A DNA stretch of 64,000 nucleotides from Bombus terrestris (lineage: Eukaryota; Arthropoda; Insecta; Hymenoptera; Apidae). Below the pieces are notes generated by a model. It worked only from the letters and a program-made list of their open reading frames with translations. It ran no database searches and was not told the DNA's origin. Positions 56,024-64,000 of this stretch are shown here, in pieces (within the stretch, counting starts at the first letter, position 1; every line of letters starts with the position of its first letter). A program made the position numbers and the translations under genes. The stretch is taken from NCBI RefSeq assembly GCF_910591885.1, contig NW_025963558.1, forward strand, positions 434,001 through 498,000. The letters run 5' to 3'.

Positions 56024-59000
56024 TTACGTTATAAGTATAACATTATGTAGTATCACGTTATAGCGTATGACGTCATGTAGTATTACGTTATTACGAATAT
56101 CGTAATATTGTGTTACTTTATGACGTATGACGTCATGTAATATTGCTTTATGACGTATGACGTCATGTAGTATTTCCTTATAACGTATGACGTTATGTAG
56201 TATTACGATATAACGTATGACGTTATGCAGTACTACGTTATAACGTATGACGTTATGTAGTGTTACGTTATAACGTATGACGTTATGTATTAGTACGATA
56301 TAACGTATGACGTTATGCAGTATGAGGTTATAACGTATGACGTCATGTAGTTTTGCGTTATAACGTATGACGTCATGTAGTATTAGGTTATAACGTATGC
56401 CGTCATGTAGTATTACGTTATAACATATGACGTCATGTAGTAATACGATATAACGTACAACGTTATATAGAATTACGATATAACGCACAACGTTATGTCG
56501 TATTACGTTATAACGTATCATGTCATGTAGTATTACGTTATTACGAATAACGTTATATTGTGTTACCTTATAACGTGTGACCTTTTGTTGTATTACGTTA
56601 TAACGTATAAAGACATGTAGTATTACGTTGTAACGTATGACGTCATGTAGTATTACTTTATGACGTATGACGTCATGTAGTATTATGCTATAACATATGC
56701 CGTCATGTAGTAGTACGTTATAACATATGACGTCATGTAATATTACGATATAACGTACAGCGTTATATAGAATTACGATATAACGCACAACGTTATGTCG
56801 TATTACGTTATACCGTATGACGTTATATTGTGTTACTTTATGACGTATGACGTCATGTAGTATTACTTTATGACGTATGCCGTCATGTAGTATTACGTTA
56901 TAACATATGACGTCATGTAGTAATACGATATAACGTACAACGTTATATAGAATTACGATATATCGCACAACGTTATGTCGTATTACGTTATAACGTATCA
57001 TGTCATGTAGTATTACGTTATAACGAATGACGTTATGGAGTATTACGTTATAACGTATGACGCCATGTGGTATTACGTTATTACGAATAACGTTATATTA
57101 TGTTACTTTATGACATATGACGTCATGTAGTATTACTTTATGACGTATGACGTCATGTAGTATTACTTTATGACGTATGACGTCATGTAGTATTACTTTA
57201 TGACGTATGACGTCATGTAGTATTACTTTATGACGTATGACGTCATGTAGTATTACTTTATGACGTATGACGTCATGTAGTATTATGTTATAACATATGC
57301 CGTCATGTAGTATTACGTTAAAACATATGACGTCATGTAGTATTACGATATAACGTACAGCGTTATATAGAATTACGATATAACGCACAACGTTATGTCG
57401 TATTACGTTATACCGTATGACGTTATATTGTGTTACTTTATGACGTATGACGTCATGTAGTATTACTTTATGACGTATGACGTCATGTAGTATTATGTTA
57501 TAACGTATGACGTCATGTAGTATTACGTTATAACATATGACGTCATGTAGTAATACGATATAACGTACAACGTTATATAGAATTACGATATAACGCACAA
57601 CGTTGTGTCGTATTACGTTATAACTTATCATGTCATGTAGTATTACGTTATAGCGTATGACGTCATGTACTATTACGTTATTACGAATTTCGTAATATTG
57701 TGTTACTTTATGACGTATGACGTCATGTAGTATTATGTTATAACGTATGCCGTCATGTAGTATTACGTTATAACATATGACGTCATGTAGTAATACGATA
57801 TAACGTACACCGTTATATAGAATTACGATATAACGCACAACGTTATGTCGTATTACGTTATAACGTATCATGTCATGTAGTATTACGTTATAACGAATGA
57901 CGTTATGGAGTATTACGTTATAACGTATGACGTCATGTGGTATTACGTTATTACGAATAACGTTATACTATGTTACTTTATGACATATGACGTCATGTAG
58001 TATTACTTTATGACGTATGACGTCATGTAGTATTACTTTATGACGTATGACGTCATGTAGTATTACTTTATGACGTATGACGTCATGTAGTATTACTTTA
58101 TGTCGTATGACGTCATGTAGTATTACTTTATGACGTATGACGTCATGTAGTATTACTTTATGACGTATGACGTCATGTAGTATTACTTTATGACGTATGA
58201 CGTCATGTAGTATTACTTTATGACGTATGACGTCATGTAGTATTTCGTTATAACGTATGACGTTATGCAGTATTACGATATAACGTATGACGGTATGCAG
58301 TATTACGTTATAACGTATGACGTTATGCAGTATTACGATATAACGTATGACGGTATGCAGTATTACGTTATAACGTATGACGTTATGCAGTATTACGTTA
58401 TAACGTATGACGTTATGTATTAGTACGATATAACGTATGACGTTATGCGGTATGAGGTTATAGCGTATGACGTTATGGAGTATTACGTTATAACGTATGA
58501 CGTCATGTGGTATTACGTTATTACGAATAACGTTATATTGTGTTATTTTATAACGTATGACCTTATGTTGTATTACGTTATAACGTATAAAGGCATGTAG
58601 TATTACGCTGTAACGTACGGCGTCATGTAGAATTACGTTATAACGTATTCCGTCATGTAGTATTACGTTATAACATATGACGTCATGTGGTATTACGTTA
58701 TTACGAATATCGTAATATTGTATTACTTTATGACGTATGACGTCATGTAGTATTACTTTATGACGTATGACGTCATGTAGTATTACTTTATGACGTATGA
58801 CGTCATGTAGTATTACGTTATAACGTATGACGTTATGCAGTATTACGATATAACGTATGACGGTATGCAGTATTACGTTATAACGTATGACGTTATGCAG
58901 TATTACGATATAACGTATGACGGTATGCAGTATTACGTTATAACGTATGACGGTATGCAGTATTACGTTATAACGTATGACGTTATGCAGTATTACGTTA

Positions 59001-59202
59001 TAACGTATGACGTTATGTATTAGTACGATATAACGTATGACGTTATGCAGTACTACGTTATAACGTATGACGTTATGTAGTGTTACGTTATAATGTATGA
59101 CGTTATGTAGCATTACGGTATTTCCAACAACGTTGTATTGTGTTACTTTATAACGTATGACGTTATGTAGTGTTACGTTATAACGTATGACGCCGTGTAG
59201 TA
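56024..59202. repeat. 3.2-kb HOR, unit 1 (3179 bp)
   Basis: From M3 to M3, with internal M2 hinges at 57098 and 57968 (tatactatg form). There are no M1 hinges in this HOR. Starts with the 14-bp M3 half (56024-56037). 3179 is 106 monomers minus one base. Confidence 0.93.
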
Positions 59203-62200
59203 TTACGTTATAAGTATAACATTATGTAGTATCACGTTATAGCGTATGACGTCATGTAGTATTACGTTATTACGAATATCGTAATATTGTGTTACTTTAT
59301 GACGTATGACGTCATGTAATATTGCTTTATGACGTATGACGTCATGTAGTATTTCCTTATAACGTATGACGTTATGTAGTATTACGATATAACGTATGAC
59401 GTTATGCAGTACTACGTTATAACGTATGACGTTATGTAGTGTTACGTTATAACGTATGACGTTATGTATTAGTACGATATAACGTATGACGTTATGCAGT
59501 ATGAGGTTATAACGTATGACGTCATGTAGTTTTGCGTTATAACGTATGACGTCATGTAGTATTAGGTTATAACGTATGCCGTCATGTAGTATTACGTTAT
59601 AACATATGACGTCATGTAGTAATACGATATAACGTACAACGTTATATAGAATTACGATATAACGCACAACGTTATGTCGTATTACGTTATAACGTATCAT
59701 GTCATGTAGTATTACGTTATTACGAATAACGTTATATTGTGTTACCTTATAACGTGTGACCTTTTGTTGTATTACGTTATAACGTATAAAGACATGTAGT
59801 ATTACGTTGTAACGTATGACGTCATGTAGTATTACTTTATGACGTATGACGTCATGTAGTATTATGCTATAACATATGCCGTCATGTAGTAGTACGTTAT
59901 AACATATGACGTCATGTAATATTACGATATAACGTACAGCGTTATATAGAATTACGATATAACGCACAACGTTATGTCGTATTACGTTATACCGTATGAC
60001 GTTATATTGTGTTACTTTATGACGTATGACGTCATGTAGTATTACTTTATGACGTATGCCGTCATGTAGTATTACGTTATAACATATGACGTCATGTAGT
60101 AATACGATATAACGTACAACGTTATATAGAATTACGATATATCGCACAACGTTATGTCGTATTACGTTATAACGTATCATGTCATGTAGTATTACGTTAT
60201 AACGAATGACGTTATGGAGTATTACGTTATAACGTATGACGCCATGTGGTATTACGTTATTACGAATAACGTTATATTATGTTACTTTATGACATATGAC
60301 GTCATGTAGTATTACTTTATGACGTATGACGTCATGTAGTATTACTTTATGACGTATGACGTCATGTAGTATTACTTTATGACGTATGACGTCATGTAGT
60401 ATTACTTTATGACGTATGACGTCATGTAGTATTATGTTATAACATATGCCGTCATGTAGTATTACGTTAAAACATATGACGTCATGTAGTATTACGATAT
60501 AACGTACAGCGTTATATAGAATTACGATATAACGCACAACGTTATGTCGTATTACGTTATACCGTATGACGTTATATTGTGTTACTTTATGACGTATGAC
60601 GTCATGTAGTATTACTTTATGACGTATGACGTCATGTAGTATTATGTTATAACGTATGACGTCATGTAGTATTACGTTATAACATATGACGTCATGTAGT
60701 AATACGATATAACGTACAACGTTATATAGAATTACGATATAACGCACAACGTTGTGTCGTATTACGTTATAACTTATCATGTCATGTAGTATTACGTTAT
60801 AGCGTATGACGTCATGTACTATTACGTTATTACGAATTTCGTAATATTGTGTTACTTTATGACGTATGACGTCATGTAGTATTATGTTATAACGTATGCC
60901 GTCATGTAGTATTACGTTATAACATATGACGTCATGTAGTAATACGATATAACGTACACCGTTATATAGAATTACGATATAACGCACAACGTTATGTCGT
61001 ATTACGTTATAACGTATCATGTCATGTAGTATTACGTTATAACGAATGACGTTATGGAGTATTACGTTATAACGTATGACGTCATGTGGTATTACGTTAT
61101 TACGAATAACATTATACTATGTTACTTTATGACATATGACGTCATGTAGTATTACTTTATGACGTATGACGTCATGTAGTATTACTTTATGACGTATGAC
61201 GTCATGTAGTATTACTTTATGACGTATGACGTCATGTAGTATTACTTTATGACGTATGACGTCATGTAGTATTACTTTATGACGTATGACGTCATGTAGT
61301 ATTACTTTATGACGTATGACGTCATGTAGTATTACTTTATGACGTATGACGTCATGTAGTATTACTTTATGACGTATGACGTCATGTAGTATTACTTTAT
61401 GACGTATGACGTCATGTAGTATTTCGTTATAACGTATGACGTTATGCAGTATTACGATATAACGTATGACGGTATGCAGTATTACGTTATAACGTATGAC
61501 GTTATGCAGTATTACGATATAACGTATGACGGTATGCAGTATTACGTTATAACGTATGACGTTATGCAGTATTACGTTATAACGTATGACGTTATGTATT
61601 AGTACGATATAACGTATGACGTTATGCGGTATGAGGTTATAGCGTATGACGTTATGGAGTATTACGTTATAACGTATGACGTCATGTGGTATTACGTTAT
61701 TACGAATAACGTTATATTGTGTTATTTTATAACGTATGACCTTATGTTGTATTACGTTATAACGTATAAAGGCATGTAGTATTACGCTGTAACGTACGGC
61801 GTCATGTAGAATTACGTTATAACGTATTCCGTCATGTAGTATTACGTTATAACATATGACGTCATGTGGTATTACGTTATTACGAATATCGTAATATTGT
61901 ATTACTTTATGACGTATGACGTCATGTAGTATTACTTTATGACGTATGACGTCATGTAGTATTACTTTATGACGTATGACGTCATGTAGTATTACTTTAT
62001 GACGTATGACGTCATGTAGTATTTCGTTATAACGTATGACGTTATGCAGTATTACGATATAACGTATGACGGTATGCAGTATTACGTTATAACGTATGAC
62101 GTTATGCAGTATTACGATATAACGTATGACGGTATGCAGTATTACGTTATAACGTATGACGGTATGCAGTATTACGTTATAACGTATGACGTTATGCAGT

Positions 62201-62411
62201 ATTACGTTATAACGTATGACGTTATGTATTAGTACGATATAACGTATGACGTTATGCAGTACTACGTTATAACGTATGACGTTATGTAGTGTTACGTTAT
62301 AATGTATGACGTTATGTAGCATTACGGTATTTCCAACAACGTTGTATTGTGTTACTTTATAACGTATGACGTTATGTAGTGTTACGTTATAACGTATGAC
62401 GCCGTGTAGTA
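59203..62411. repeat. 3.2-kb HOR, unit 2 (3209 bp)
   Basis: Follows unit 1, with hinges at 60277 and 61117 and M3 half at 59203-59216. The first 1074 bp gives the same translated frame as unit 1. Length differences are whole monomers in homogenised runs (segments 870 against 840 bp, and 1235 against 1295 bp). Confidence 0.93.
61152..61421. repeat. Homogenised run, nine identical monomers
   Basis: Nine identical monomers. The matching run in unit 1 (58003-58242) has eight, one carrying ttactttatgtcgta. This shows copy-number change at the run between adjacent HOR units. Confidence 0.94.
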
Positions 62412-63610
62412 TTACGTTATAAGTATAACATTATGTAGTATCACGTTATAGCGTATGACGTCATGTAGTATTACGTTATTACGAATATCGTAATATTGTG
62501 TTACTTTATGACGTATGACGTCATGTAATATTGCTTTATGACGTATGACGTCATGTAGTATTTCCTTATAACGTATGACGTTATGTAGTATTACTTTATG
62601 ACGTATGACGTCATGTAGTATTACTTTATGACGTATGACGTCATGTAGTATTTCGTTATAACGTATGACGTTATGCAGTATTACGATATAACGTATGACG
62701 GTATGCAGTATTACGTTATAACGTATGACGTTATGCAGTATTACGATATAACGTATGACGGTATGCAGTATTACGTTATAACGTATGACGTTATGCAGTA
62801 TTACGTTATAACGTATGACGTTATGTATTAGTACGATATAACGTATGACGTTATGCGGTATGAGGTTATAGCGTATGACGTTATGGAGTATTACGTTATA
62901 ACGTATGACGTCATGTGGTATTACGTTATTACGAATAACGTTATATTGTGTTATTTTATAACGTATGACCTTATGTTGTATTACGTTATAACGTATAAAG
63001 GCATGTAGTATTACGCTGTAACGTACGGCGTCATGTAGAATTACGTTATAACGTATTCCGTCATGTAGTATTACGTTATAACATATGACGTCATGTGGTA
63101 TTACGTTATTACGAATATCGTAATATTGTATTACTTTATGACGTATGACGTCATGTAGTATTACTTTATGACGTATGACGTCATGTAGTATTACTTTATG
63201 ACGTATGACGTCATGTAGTATTTCGTTATAACGTATGACGTTATGCAGTATTACGATATAACGTATGACGGTATGCAGTATTACGTTATAACGTATGACG
63301 TTATGCAGTATTACGATATAACGTATGACGGTATGCAGTATTACGTTATAACGTATGACGGTATGCAGTATTACGTTATAACGTATGACGTTATGCAGTA
63401 TTACGTTATAACGTATGACGTTATGTATTAGTACGATATAACGTATGACGTTATGCAGTACTACGTTATAACGTATGACGTTATGTAGTGTTACGTTATA
63501 ATGTATGACGTTATGTAGCATTACGGTATTTCCAACAACGTTGTATTGTGTTACTTTATAACGTATGACGTTATGTAGTGTTACGTTATAACGTATGACG
63601 CCGTGTAGTA
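62412..63610. repeat. 3.2-kb HOR, unit 3, internally deleted (1199 bp)
   Basis: Starts with the M3 half at 62412-62425 and follows unit 2 to about 62590, then jumps into the end of the homogenised run. Offset to unit 2 changes from 3209 to 1229, a 1980-bp deletion with no loss of register. One further run monomer is absent near 63150. Ends in the same T-type tail as units 1 and 2. Confidence 0.92.
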
Positions 63611-64000
63611 TTACGTTATAAGTATAACATTATGTAGTATCACGTTATAGCGTATGACGTCATGTAGTATTACGTTATTACGAATATCGTAATATTGTGT
63701 TACTTTATGACGTATGACGTCATGTAATATTGCTTTATGACGTATGACGTCATGTAGTATTTCCTTATAACGTATGACGTTATGTAGTATTACGATATAA
63801 CGTATGACGTTATGCAGTACTACGTTATAACGTATGACGTTATGTAGTGTTACGTTATAACGTATGACGTTATGTATTAGTACGATATAACGTATGTCGT
63901 TATGCAGTATGAGGTTATAACGTATGACGTCATGTAGTTTTGCGTTATAACGTATGACGTCATGTAGTATTAGGTTATAACGTATGCCGTCATGTAGTAT
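63611..64000. repeat. 3.2-kb HOR, unit 4, truncated by window edge
   Basis: M3 half at 63611-63624, then the start of the 3.2-kb unit as at 56024 and 59203. One private substitution (cgtatgtcg near 63894). The array runs off the window. Confidence 0.92.

Larger units (their letters stand above)
1..64000. repeat. Satellite DNA array, 30-bp monomer built from two 15-bp halves
   Basis: Every part of the window reads as tandem copies of a 30-bp monomer, A half (tgacgtcatgtagta) then B half (ttactttatgacgta, ttacgttataacgta or ttacgatataacgta). A and B2 (ttacgttataacgta) share 10 of 15 positions, with an ACGT core at the same place, so the monomer looks like a diverged dimer of a 15-bp ancestor. 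Recurrent A variants include tgacgttatgcagta, tgacggtatgcagta, caacgttatatagaa, caacgttatgtcgta, tcatgtcatgtagta, tgaccttatgttgta and taaagacatgtagta. Recurrent B variants include ttaggttataacgta, ttatgttataacata and ttacgttattacgaa. No unique DNA, gap or mobile element interrupts the array. GC is about one third. A eukaryotic heterochromatic satellite is the natural reading; host and chromosomal site are unknown. Confidence 0.97.

Noticed and set aside
1..64000. CRISPR array
   Set aside because: The period is about right for a CRISPR repeat, but there are no unique spacers: repeats abut directly and the other half is equally repetitive.
1..64000. Telomeric or subtelomeric simple repeat
   Set aside because: No TTAGGG, TTAGG or TTTAGGG-type runs occur; the ttaggtta strings are isolated B-half variants within the 30-bp register.

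Overview
The whole 64 kb window is one uninterrupted tandem-repeat (satellite) array. I found no stretch, on either strand, that is not made of the same 30-bp monomer family: no recognisable gene, RNA gene, transposon, CRISPR array or unique spacer. The monomer is itself a diverged dimer of a 15-bp half-unit: an A half (typified by tgacgtcatgtagta) followed by a B half (typified by ttactttatgacgta or ttacgttataacgta). The A and B2 halves agree at 10 of 15 positions. The organism cannot be named from this. A near-identical, multi-level satellite of this length points to a eukaryotic heterochromatic block (pericentromeric, subtelomeric or sex-chromosome-like), but no telomere repeat, CENP-B box or chromosomal gene is present to say which.

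Three levels are visible above the half-unit. First, monomers come in a limited set of A and B variants that recur in fixed order. Second, these ordered strings form higher-order repeat (HOR) segments of about 0.3-3 kb. Most HOR segments begin at a hinge sequence (taacgttatattatg followed by ttac). At 28 hinges (type M1) 15 bp is missing, so the array steps by one half-unit. At about 23 others (type M2) the register is kept. At six further points (type M3) one base is missing. Third, segments are grouped into larger HORs.

Layout: (1) 1-16015, an a-b-c HOR family, with a fixed at 555 bp, b about 1.5-1.7 kb and c 0.77-2.96 kb. (2) 16016-30803, two versions of an 8.2-8.8 kb super-repeat (16016-20610 and 24205-29399) separated by 20611-24204. 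(3) 30804-51938, a 4935-bp HOR with one exact-length unit (39054-43988) and longer variants on either side, inside a 15,450-bp longer-range echo. (4) 51939-56023, a composite block. (5) 56024-64000, a 3.2-kb HOR with units of 3179, 3209 and 1199 bp and a partial fourth.

Long stop-free frames occur on the minus strand (up to 1062 codons) only because 30 bp equals ten codons and one of six frames of the consensus lacks stops. They are not annotated as genes. The most interesting properties are the dense, regularly spaced palindromic ATGACGTCAT (CRE/bZIP-type) sites, the 14-bp palindrome TACGTTATAACGTA in many B halves, the retained CpGs, and the tightly restricted indel spectrum (multiples of 30, 15 at hinges, 1 at M3). 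All identities and counts were made by eye, without alignment software.
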